In this document: positions 1-5,755 of the stretch, one piece after another
Numbering within the stretch: position 1 is the stretch's first letter
Layout of the letters: every line of letters begins with the position of its first letter
Source: a bacterium
GTDB lineage: Bacteria > Bdellovibrionota > FAC87 > UBA2466
Assembly (NCBI GenBank): GCA_019750655.1
Contig: JAIEOG010000337.1
Location: 1-8,858, forward strand
DNA: 8,858 nt
Direction of reading: 5' to 3'
The notes under the pieces: model-generated
The model's input: the letters and a program-made list of their open reading frames with translations, nothing else
Told to the model about the DNA's origin: nothing
Database searches by the model: none
Translations under genes and position numbers: made by a program

Positions 1-878
1 TTTTCAAACCGTACGAGCTGCGTCGAGGGCGTTCCCACAATCGCAAAGCCCGAATCCTCGGTGAGCATTTCGAAACTGAGCAAGTCGCCCCCGAGGGTCG
101 CTTCATCAATGACGATTCCCAGCTTCGATTCTTCCAAAGGGTCAATACATTCAATCCCACCGTCGAGCTTTGGATCGGTCAGGCCAAGCTTGCCCGCTTC
201 GCCGATGTATAAATTGCCGTCGAGAACGCGCGGTTCACCAAAAGGGTTTGGCAGAGTGAGAGGGAGCGGCTCTCCAAAGGAGTTGGTCTGGGGATCGATG
301 GGCAGCAGGTATCCCGGCCCGCTGGGCCGGAAGAGCTGCATATGCACCGTTTGCAGCACCACGAAAACCTTTCCTGCGGCGGCCAGGAAATACGTGGGCT
401 CCGAGAAGCCATCCTCATCTTTCCAAGGGGAAACATCCAAGGTCGCGAGGATTTCCCCCGTCGAGAGCCGCCGGCGTTCAATAGTGTTCGAACCGTGCAG
501 TGTGAAATAGGCCTCGTCCTCCGAGAGAAAGAACACATCTTGGGGATTTTCCGCAGGAAGAGCGAACTGCGAAGTGAATTCCAAGGAATCTTTCGCCTGG
601 GTGAACCCCGCAGCCCCTGTTTGGTTGAGAACTCCGAGTGTGCCCGAGAAGGGATTCCAACGCAGCCAAGCTTGCGGCTGCGGCGGCAAAACCTGCGGCA
701 GAACTTTTCCCGCTGTAAGATCCACACTGCGAATCGCACGCGATTTGAAGTTTGATAGAAAAACGTAGAGCGTGCCAGCTCCTCGAGATTCCAACGGTGC
801 GAAAGACTGCAAACGTGGCGGCGGCGCTTTTGAACACCCCACGAGAATGAAAACCACAGCTATAAATCGCTTTGCCAT
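1..878 (-). CDS. Exported beta-propeller-like lipoprotein (YncE/YVTN style), BtuG-like by context; 3' end outside window
   Basis: Reading the minus strand from ATG at 878 gives 292 uninterrupted codons to the window edge, so the C-terminus is missing. The N-terminus is a lipoprotein signal: MAKR, a hydrophobic stretch, then lipobox LVGC with the acylated Cys at residue 15, followed by Ser, which does not signal inner-membrane retention. The mature part shows repeated propeller-type units. Examples are residues 35-62 (GTLYVFLSN...IRSVDLTAGKV) and 111-143 (NPQDVFFLSEDEAYFTLHGS then an RRLSTGEI turn), with an Asp-rich DEDGFSEP loop at 153-160 before another strand pair (GKVFVVLQ). This is the look of 40-residue YVTN/YncE propellers. 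The start lies 19 bp inside the end of the B12 receptor gene, so the two are probably translationally coupled and under the same riboswitch. A B12-capturing role like Bacteroidetes BtuG is inferred from context and fold type, not from recognised sequence identity. Confidence 0.83.
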   Translation of the reverse strand, partial: MAKRFIAVVFILVGCSKAPPPRLQSFAPLESRGAGTLYVFLSNFKSRAIRSVDLTAGKVLPQVLPPQPQAWLRWNPFSGTLGVLNQTGAAGFTQAKDSLEFTSQFALPAENPQDVFFLSEDEAYFTLHGSNTIERRRLSTGEILATLDVSPWKDEDGFSEPTYFLAAAGKVFVVLQTVHMQLFRPSGPGYLLPIDPQTNSFGEPLPLTLPNPFGEPRVLDGNLYIGEAGKLGLTDPKLDGGIECIDPLEESKLGIVIDEATLGGDLLSFEMLTEDSGFAIVGTPSTQLVRFE

Positions 879-2791
879 GCCACTACTACCCTTCTTCCAG
901 GAACAGGAAATCCAGCCAATCCGCTGGTGTTTTGATTAAGAAAAAAGCCCCAATCCGATCCACTCGCGAGCGTTGCATCACCGAGATTTAGAAGATCTAA
1001 AGACAACGTGCCCCAGGCCGATCGCCATGCAGCGTGGACACTGTGATCGCCATAAGCACCCACCCACTGGCTATTCGCGGCGTCGGAGAAAAATCCACCC
1101 GTAACGGACCATTGGTAGCTCAAATCCCAACTCTGCCTCTGGATCCCCGCCGACAACCGCGTGCGGTAGCCGGGGCGAAAGGGCAATGCGTGTCCCGTAC
1201 TCGCCACGTCTCCTGACTGATCTTGGCTTTGGAGAAGCGAAATGGCCACCGTCGAAAACAACCCGCGCGCCCACTGGGCTTCCAACGACGCTTCTTGAGA
1301 AAAGATCTCGCTAGCGCCGCCATTGCTGTAGCGAAAAGATCCCACGGCACCCTCGCTGAGCAATAAAGTCTCCAACGCCCAGGATCCTGAAACACTCGCG
1401 GATACGCGCAGCTGCTGAAGTGCTCCTTCCCAACGCAGCCGGGTGTCCCACCCTACTTCCGTTTTCCAAGCTTGCTCGGCTTGCAGTCCCGGATTGGGAG
1501 AAACACGCGCGGGAGTTCCATAACGTTCTGCCAGCGTGGGAAGACGGAAATAGCGCCCCGCCGACCAGCGGCCCCGGTGCTGTGCAGAGATATTCCATTC
1601 GCCGCCCAATCGCGGGGAGAACCAGAGCTGCGGGTTTCCTGTTTCGTAAACACCCTCTGCGTGCACGGCCGCATGCCCCGCCCATTCTCCCCAGGTTTGG
1701 TGCCACGCTAACGATGCCGGGACGACCCCACGCACCCCTTGGCTTTCCACGCCCGCATCGGAACGTTGTGTGACCCCATGCACGCTCGCGCCGAGTAAGA
1801 CTTCTGATTCCGAGGACGCACTCCACCCGGCTCGTCCTAGAACCCGCGCGCCTGCCGAAAGGTTTCGAGTCGAGCGCACGGAGAACGCACGCCAAACAGG
1901 CGCGGGTCCTTGAAAGGTTTGCTGATTATCCAACGCATGCAAGCTACCTTCCCACTCCCAGCGGCCGCTCACGGCTTTAAGTTCGGCCGCTGCGAGAAAA
2001 TAGCCCGTCGATAAAACGCCCTGCGCCTGCGCGCCTGTGGCCCCTGCGATTTCATTCTCGCGCAAGCTCACTAGCCCAAACACACGCGCTCGATTTGCCC
2101 CCCGAGACCAGACTTCCCACTGCGGCAGCAGCGTCAATGCGCGCCAGCCATTATTCTCGCGACGCTGAAACTTATCATCAGTGGAAACCAAGGGTGTTCC
2201 ACTATCACTGCGGTAGAGAAAGTCTTCCTGCGAAAGCGCAGCTTCCGCGGTAATCCCCAAGCGCCACGGCCGCACCCCTGCTTGGGCCAGCAAGCGCCTT
2301 TGCCCAAAAGATCCCAAACGCAATCCAGCGCGGTTGGGAAACAAGGCCTCGGGTTGTAGGCGAAGCACCAAAGCCCCACCCAGCCCGTCGGTACCTAGAT
2401 GTGCGGGAGCCCCTTCCGCGAAGAGATCGACGCCCGTCAAGGCTTCGAGTGGCACCCAATGCATTGCCGAAACATTGAATTGCGCGTCCGTCAGCGGAAC
2501 GCTTTCCAAAAAAGCACGGCTCTGTAGACTGTCCTGCCCACGGATCTGCCAGGGTGCATACGTTGCATCCTGACCAGAAGGTGGAACAAAAATGCTCGGC
2601 GAGCGCGCTAAGATCGCGGAGAGACCTTGGGTCGGCGCCTGATCCACCGGCAAGGAAACGCCGGGAAATTCTGCTAAGCGAGACGCCGAACGCGCGGGAG
2701 GCGCTTCCTCGGAAACAACGACAGGCCGTAAGCCATCCGCCGCCCAAAGCGTCGCTGAAAACAGAGTGAAAAGAAAAAGACTCCGAGCCAA
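860..2791 (-). CDS. btuB: TonB-dependent outer-membrane receptor, BtuB-like cobalamin transporter
   Basis: 643 residues, close to the size of enterobacterial BtuB. The start is a TTG at 2791-2789, preceded by GGAGG four bases upstream. No ATG or GTG is available before an in-frame TGA further upstream. It yields a good signal peptide (MARSLFLFTLFSATLWAADG, cleavage near residue 18). A possible TonB box (RPVVVSEE) sits at residues 22-29. A plug domain follows at about 50-145, with the signature WQIRGQDS at 81-88 and the GAPAHLGTDGLGGALVL segment typical of receptor plugs. The rest is a beta-barrel rich in alternating hydrophobic residues and Trp/Arg. It ends in PVPGRR (629-634) and a last strand VVVAWQSDL; the final residue is Leu rather than the usual aromatic. 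The cobalamin riboswitch just upstream is what assigns the substrate. Import across the outer membrane would need TonB-ExbBD, not present here. The 3' end overlaps the lipoprotein gene by 19 bp. Confidence 0.92.
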   Translation of the reverse strand: MARSLFLFTLFSATLWAADGLRPVVVSEEAPPARSASRLAEFPGVSLPVDQAPTQGLSAILARSPSIFVPPSGQDATYAPWQIRGQDSLQSRAFLESVPLTDAQFNVSAMHWVPLEALTGVDLFAEGAPAHLGTDGLGGALVLRLQPEALFPNRAGLRLGSFGQRRLLAQAGVRPWRLGITAEAALSQEDFLYRSDSGTPLVSTDDKFQRRENNGWRALTLLPQWEVWSRGANRARVFGLVSLRENEIAGATGAQAQGVLSTGYFLAAAELKAVSGRWEWEGSLHALDNQQTFQGPAPVWRAFSVRSTRNLSAGARVLGRAGWSASSESEVLLGASVHGVTQRSDAGVESQGVRGVVPASLAWHQTWGEWAGHAAVHAEGVYETGNPQLWFSPRLGGEWNISAQHRGRWSAGRYFRLPTLAERYGTPARVSPNPGLQAEQAWKTEVGWDTRLRWEGALQQLRVSASVSGSWALETLLLSEGAVGSFRYSNGGASEIFSQEASLEAQWARGLFSTVAISLLQSQDQSGDVASTGHALPFRPGYRTRLSAGIQRQSWDLSYQWSVTGGFFSDAANSQWVGAYGDHSVHAAWRSAWGTLSLDLLNLGDATLASGSDWGFFLNQNTSGLAGFPVPGRRVVVAWQSDL

Positions 2792-2821
2792 TCCGCCTCC
2801 CTCGAGCGTAGCTTGCGATTG
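2789..2821 (-). promoter_or_regulatory. Riboswitch expression platform and RBS of the B12 receptor (TTG start)
   Basis: Only about 30 nt separate the aptamer from the TTG start, and no U-tract terminator is present, so control is probably at translation. The ribosome-binding site GGAGG (2796-2800) is four bases before the TTG. The RNA just 3' of the aptamer, CAATCGC (2815-2821), can pair with GCGGATTG (2789-2796), with one bulged G. That encloses the start codon in a helix and places the SD at its inner edge. The pairing was found by eye; no folding energy was calculated. Confidence 0.6.
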
Positions 2822-2822
2822 C

Positions 2823-3001
2823 GCGTTGGCAGGTATTCGGACTCAGAGCCAGAGAAATATCTCCTCTTGCAGGCTTCCCAGCCGGTGGGCCAGTGCCGAG
2901 CTTTTAACTCATGCAAGAGATCTACTCTTTACCGCTGCGGGGCAGTCTTGGGTTTGCACCAAGTTCCCTATTGCTACGCCACCCGTGTGGCGAACCGACG
3001 C
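2823..3001 (-). ncRNA. Cobalamin (AdoCbl/B12) riboswitch aptamer
   Basis: Transcribed on the minus strand, this 179-nt leader carries the conserved cobalamin riboswitch blocks in order. AATAGGGAA is followed by a hairpin CTTGG/CCAAG (2947-2963), then GACTGCCCCGCAGCGGTAA, which includes the B12 box GCAGCGGTAA (2929-2938). A 7-bp helix CTCTTGC/GCAAGAG joins 2913-2919 with 2864-2870, and GGGAAGCC lies inside it. A GAGA/TCTC hairpin lies at 2852-2863, followed by the 3' block GAGTCCGAATACCTGCCAACG. The ends can form closing stem P1: GCGTCGG (2995-3001) with CCAACGC (2823-2829), with one C-A mismatch. A further 6-bp hairpin CGCCAC/GTGGCG lies at 2977-2992. These blocks match the family seen upstream of btuB and cob genes, so high B12 should switch the downstream receptor and lipoprotein off. 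Confidence 0.95.
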
Positions 3002-3061
3002 TAGCCCGTGCTTATCACTAGACCCCGATTTATGGTAAGAGGGGGGCGTAGATTTTTTCCC

Positions 3062-3069
3062 AAAGGAGA
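3062..3069 (+). promoter_or_regulatory. Ribosome-binding site of nfu
   Basis: AAAGGAGA five bases before ATG 3074. It fixes the start at 3074 rather than at the longer open frame beginning at 3008. No convincing -35/-10 pair was seen between the riboswitch end and this site. Confidence 0.8.
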
Positions 3070-3073
3070 CCCC

Positions 3074-3631
3074 ATGGACCCGATCGCCATTAACCTAGAG
3101 TTCACGCCGAACCCTAACACCTTGAAATTCGTGGTAAATCGTACGTTAGTCGAGCGTGGAGCGGTGAACTTTCTAGAGGCGAGCAAGGCTTCGAAATCGC
3201 CGCTGGCGCTGAAGCTTTTTGAAATTCCGGGCGTTTCGGCGGTGATGTTGGGCACGCATTTCGTGACCATCACTAAAAACCCCACGGGCGATTGGGATGT
3301 CCTGGCCGAACGCGTGCCGGGTGTGCTCGAAACACACCTCACGGACGGCAAACCCGTTTTTGATGCGGATTTCGAACTCGATACGCCGGTGGCTTCCGAC
3401 GCGAGCGATGTGGAACGCAAAATCCGGGAAATCCTCGATACGGATATCCGCCCGGCCGTGGCCATGGACGGTGGCGACATTACGTTCGATCGTTACGAAG
3501 ACGGCGTGGTGTACTTAGAAATGCGAGGCTCTTGCAGCAGTTGCGCGCATTCCTCCGCCACTTTGAAAATGGGCGTCGAGACGCGCTTGAAAGACGCGAT
3601 TCCGGAAATCAAAGAGGTCGTGCAGATCTGA
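3074..3631 (+). CDS. nfu: Nfu-type iron-sulfur cluster carrier protein
   Basis: 185 residues starting at ATG 3074, chosen because AAAGGAGA (3062-3069) sits five bases upstream. An earlier in-frame start at 3008 would translate the RBS itself and lacks its own. Residues 5-92 form the Nfu N-terminal scaffold domain (LEFTPNPNTLKFV signature near the start, PGV.AVMLG.HFVTI in the middle). Residues 113-185 form the NifU C-terminal domain (IRPAVAMDGGDITF, then GSCSSCAHSSATLK). The Fe-S ligands are the CXXC pair Cys154 and Cys157. This is the two-domain arrangement of mitochondrial Nfu1 and many bacterial Nfu proteins, which pass [4Fe-4S] clusters to client enzymes in the cytoplasm. It lacks an IscU-like domain, so it is not full-length NifU. 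It is transcribed away from the B12 unit, and its 3' end overlaps the convergent protease gene by 23 bp. Confidence 0.95.
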   Translation: MDPIAINLEFTPNPNTLKFVVNRTLVERGAVNFLEASKASKSPLALKLFEIPGVSAVMLGTHFVTITKNPTGDWDVLAERVPGVLETHLTDGKPVFDADFELDTPVASDASDVERKIREILDTDIRPAVAMDGGDITFDRYEDGVVYLEMRGSCSSCAHSSATLKMGVETRLKDAIPEIKEVVQI

Positions 3632-4352
3632 CCCAACGGCCCAGAGCGAAAGCGCCCAGCAACGATACCGCTGCTAGAAGCAGCCCGTGTATCGGGGTCG
3701 GAGAAGGCGTTCCCGCTCTTGCGCAACCAAATGCACCGCCCGTGAGTTCATTGCGCGGGTAGAGAAACGCAACCCCTGCCATATCATCCTGAGACAGCAC
3801 GGCTGTCTGCTTGCCCGCAATGCTGTAGTACATCAAAGCATTGACGTCTTGCGTGTGGCCGAGTCCCAGAGCGTGGCCGAATTCATGGGTGATCGTAACG
3901 CTCAACTCCCCTGAAGAGAGCTGCGAGATTTCTGCGCTCTTGCCGATTTCGGAATTTAAAATCATCGCGGCAAACGCCACTGCCCCACCCGCCGTCGCTA
4001 CTTGCGTCAGCGCGGGAATGGCGTTGCCGTCCGCACCTTGGCCAGCGGTGAAATCATCATCGCAGATAATGAGCGGCGTGGTCGCCGTCCGAGCCGCTAC
4101 TTGAGCAAGCGTGTCGCTCGAAGGGCTCCCCGCAAGCACGAGGTGGAGCCCCGAGTTTTGCGAGGCATTCCAAACCGCAAGCGTCGTCGCGAGTTGGCTA
4201 AGCAACTCAGCCGAGGTCAGTGAGCAATCAGTGAAGTTGTAATTCACCGTAAGTGTTTTCGCCTGCCAGCCTTGCATGCCGGAACCGGAAACAGTCCACG
4301 CCGAGGCCTGCGCACTGAAAATCAAAAACAGAGAAAGGATCCAAGCTTTCAT
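3609..4352 (-). CDS. Exported metzincin (matrixin-like) zinc protease with C-terminal sorting-type tail
   Basis: 247 residues. A Sec signal peptide (MKAWILSLFLIFSAQASA) is cleaved near residue 18. The zinc-binding motif HEFGHALGLGH spans residues 156-166 (ligands His156, His160, His166; catalytic Glu157), followed by a likely Met-turn at Met174 (ALMYYS). This is the M10/matrixin-type metzincin pattern: short for the family and with no pro-domain cysteine switch that I can see. Cys43 and Cys97 could form a disulfide. After the catalytic domain comes GAFGC (Cys210), a Pro/Thr/Ser linker, a hydrophobic helix (about 222-238) and an Arg-containing tail (GRWVRSARPL). That layout resembles MYXO-CTERM-type sorting signals. 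The ATG overlaps the stop of the upstream barrel gene as ATGA, so the two are probably made together. The 3' end overlaps convergent nfu. Substrate unknown. Confidence 0.9.
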   Translation of the reverse strand: MKAWILSLFLIFSAQASAWTVSGSGMQGWQAKTLTVNYNFTDCSLTSAELLSQLATTLAVWNASQNSGLHLVLAGSPSSDTLAQVAARTATTPLIICDDDFTAGQGADGNAIPALTQVATAGGAVAFAAMILNSEIGKSAEISQLSSGELSVTITHEFGHALGLGHTQDVNALMYYSIAGKQTAVLSQDDMAGVAFLYPRNELTGGAFGCARAGTPSPTPIHGLLLAAVSLLGAFALGRWVRSARPL

Positions 4353-4933
4353 ATTTTCAACCCCAGATATGCAGCGCCTTGAAAACGGCGACGGCTAGAG
4401 CTCAGCACTTCAGAACTCCAAACTTCGAGCCCCACGGAAAGTTTCGGGCTCAAAATAAACTCCAGCCCCGCTTCTACGAGACAGATAAGACCAATGGAAG
4501 TGCCGCCTGGAGAATAGAAGGTGGAGGTGCCGGTGCCGTTGTTTAAGTCGATACTTTGTGGACTGCTCAAGGCAAAAATGCCTTGCAGAGAAACACCGGC
4601 GCGAAACCGCAACCACGAAAACAACGAAGCACCGAGGTCTGAGGCAAACTGCCCGGTGAATGTGCGCGTGCCGCCTTCGTTATCCGTTTGCCATGGCAAT
4701 AACAGCGCGAAGGAAGGCTCCCACGCGATTTTGCCCATCGGTACTTGCCACCGCGCGCGCGCGATTCCAGACCAACTCGCGACAAGGTTTGATTGGCCAG
4801 GAGCCGCTGTGAATCTTTGTATTAGATTGTTGGAGTAAAGGCCCGCATCCAAGGTGAAGTGCGACGATGCGGCGTGACAAGAAAATCCCATTAAAAGCAG
4901 GGCAAGGCCCCACAGTTTTCCCCAAGTATTAAT
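4349..4933 (-). CDS. Small exported outer-membrane beta-barrel-like protein of unknown function (probable ATT start)
   Basis: The conservative start is ATG at 4891 (180 residues), but that protein has no usable signal peptide and no SD in front of it. Extending in frame to ATT at 4933 adds 14 residues and creates a classic signal sequence (MNTWGKLWGLALLLMGFSCH, then AASS). A GGGGG SD (4939-4943) lies five bases before that ATT, and an in-frame TAG blocks anything further. I therefore prefer the rare ATT start. The mature region alternates polar and hydrophobic residues in strand-like blocks (ARARWQV, WEPSFALLLP, LRFRAGVSLQG, LVEAGLEFILSPKLSVGLEVW) and ends YLGLKI, as an outer-membrane barrel would. 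I recognise no family. It overlaps the protease gene by 4 bp (ATGA), suggesting joint expression and perhaps a shared envelope function. Confidence 0.72.
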   Translation of the reverse strand: MNTWGKLWGLALLLMGFSCHAASSHFTLDAGLYSNNLIQRFTAAPGQSNLVASWSGIARARWQVPMGKIAWEPSFALLLPWQTDNEGGTRTFTGQFASDLGASLFSWLRFRAGVSLQGIFALSSPQSIDLNNGTGTSTFYSPGGTSIGLICLVEAGLEFILSPKLSVGLEVWSSEVLSSSRRRFQGAAYLGLKI

Positions 4934-4951
4934 AAGATCCCCCGTACAGAA

Positions 4952-4980
4952 ATGCTAACAGGTGATTAGAAAATTCTGAA
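4952..4980 (-). promoter_or_regulatory. Candidate sigma70-type promoter for the barrel/protease unit
   Basis: On the minus strand, TTCAGA (4975-4980) is followed 17 bp later by TAGCAT (4952-4957). TG lies one base before that hexamer (extended -10, TGTTAGCAT). Each hexamer matches four of six consensus positions. Transcription would start near 4945, giving a leader of about 12 nt with the GGGGG SD before the ATT start. Prediction by eye only. Confidence 0.4.
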
Positions 4981-4988
4981 TGAAATCG

Positions 4989-4997
4989 TGTTAGTAT
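4989..4997 (+). promoter_or_regulatory. Candidate extended -10 promoter element for the 5018 gene
   Basis: TGTTAGTAT is an extended -10-like element with no clear -35 at the expected distance (the sequence there is A-rich). A start near 5004 would leave a leader of about 14 nt holding the SD. It is the inverted counterpart of TGTTAGCAT on the other strand at 4952-4960. Confidence 0.35.
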
Positions 4998-5007
4998 TTA
5001 GGAACTT

Positions 5008-5012
5008 GGAGG
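5008..5012 (+). promoter_or_regulatory. Ribosome-binding site deciding the start at 5018
   Basis: GGAGG lies five bases before ATG 5018. A longer frame from GTG 4988 would translate this SD as part of the protein and has no SD of its own. Confidence 0.75.
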
Positions 5013-5017
5013 GGAAA

Positions 5018-5743
5018 ATGCCTACAGCGCTGCGTCGCATTCTACTTTGCGTTCTCGTGATTACTTATACGGCACCGTGTCTGGCAGAAACAGGCGACTA
5101 CCTCGAAGAAGATCCGTACGCCGATAACAACCCGGGCAACAACACCGGCAATCGCGGCAGCGGCGTGAAGGCATCAGCTCCTGCAGAGCCAGCGTCAACG
5201 TCCTCACGCACGAAGCAACAGCCGCGCAAGTATTTTAACGACGATAGCAAACGCGTAGATGCGGGCGTCTTTCATGTCGGCTTTGCATTAGGCGGCAACT
5301 TTTACATCGAACCGCGCGTCGACAACAACCAAACTCCGACGGGAGACTTCTACAAAGATTTCGGTTTCCAAGCCGGCGCATACTTCGATCACGACTACTC
5401 AGAGTTGGACGAGAACATCCCACTCATGTTGCGCGGGATGATCGGCTACAAGTACATGCTGTCTTCGGTGCACGCTTTCTCGTTCGACGGGATGGTTCGC
5501 CGCATGTTCCGATTCTCCGAACACGCGAGTTTTGGTATCGGCATGGGCGCCAGCGCTGCTGTGTGGTTCCGCGTTCAGACGGCAACTTCGCCGACCGAAG
5601 AAATCATTCTCTTGCCATCCTTGTTGCTAGGCGCTGGGTTTGAGTTCAACCCGTTCATGGTGGACTTTAAATGGGCCATCAACCGCGTCGGTGCCGACAA
5701 CGTCATCATGGGCTTCGAGCTGTATTTTGGATTCCGGCTCTAA
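5018..5743 (+). CDS. Exported outer-membrane beta-barrel-like protein of unknown function
   Basis: 241 residues from ATG 5018. The signal peptide has RR, a hydrophobic core and cleavage after CLA (residue 23). Cys21 is preceded by Pro, so it does not make a normal lipobox. Residues 24-78 form a low-complexity linker: an acidic, then Asn/Gly-rich part (DNNPGNNTGNRGSG) followed by Ala/Pro/Ser/Thr and a basic KQQPRK patch. Residues 80-241 look like an eight-strand-size barrel. They hold alternating, aromatic-rich segments (VFHVGFALGGNFYIEPR, FGFQAGAYFDH, LRGMIGYKYML, HASFGIGMGASAAVWFRV, LLLGAGFEF) and a final strand GFELYFGFRL. I recognise no named family. It is divergent from the barrel/protease unit and convergent with the receiver gene, sharing the bases CTAA at the two stops. 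Confidence 0.8.
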   Translation: MPTALRRILLCVLVITYTAPCLAETGDYLEEDPYADNNPGNNTGNRGSGVKASAPAEPASTSSRTKQQPRKYFNDDSKRVDAGVFHVGFALGGNFYIEPRVDNNQTPTGDFYKDFGFQAGAYFDHDYSELDENIPLMLRGMIGYKYMLSSVHAFSFDGMVRRMFRFSEHASFGIGMGASAAVWFRVQTATSPTEEIILLPSLLLGAGFEFNPFMVDFKWAINRVGADNVIMGFELYFGFRL

Positions 5744-5755
5744 GCCGCTTTTTTT
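5735..5755 (+). terminator. Probable intrinsic terminator over the stop codon of the 5018 gene
   Basis: CGGCT (5735-5739) and AGCCG (5743-5747) form a 5-bp stem with a 3-nt loop, followed after one base by seven T (5749-5755). The TAA stop lies in the loop and stem. The same T run is read on the other strand as the Lys-Lys codons ending the convergent receiver gene. The stem is short, so efficiency is uncertain. Confidence 0.5.

Noticed and set aside
61..755. Overlapping plus- and minus-strand open frames opposite the lipoprotein
   Set aside because: The minus-strand frame from ATG 878 has a lipobox and propeller repeats and stays open across the whole region; the others have no protein-like features.
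1311..1895. Open frame of 194 codons inside the receptor gene, with several smaller ones on both strands
   Set aside because: Compositional shadows of the receptor frame: Arg/Gly/Cys-rich with no coherent motifs.
3008..3073. Upstream extension of nfu from 3008
   Set aside because: It would translate the AAAGGAGA ribosome-binding site and adds residues with no counterpart in the Nfu N-terminal domain.
3003..3073. Promoters for nfu (plus) and for the riboswitch transcript (minus)
   Set aside because: TATGGT and TACCAT-like hexamers occur, but none has a -35 at a sensible spacing, so no site can be supported by eye.
4751..4763. Short run of alternating CG that might be a slippery or phase-variable tract
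   Set aside because: It is very short, encodes Ala-Arg-Ala-Arg in the barrel protein, and is expected by chance in a GC-rich gene.
4988..5017. GTG start extension of the barrel gene to 4988
   Set aside because: It encodes the SD sequence as protein, has no SD of its own, and would place ten residues before a complete signal peptide.
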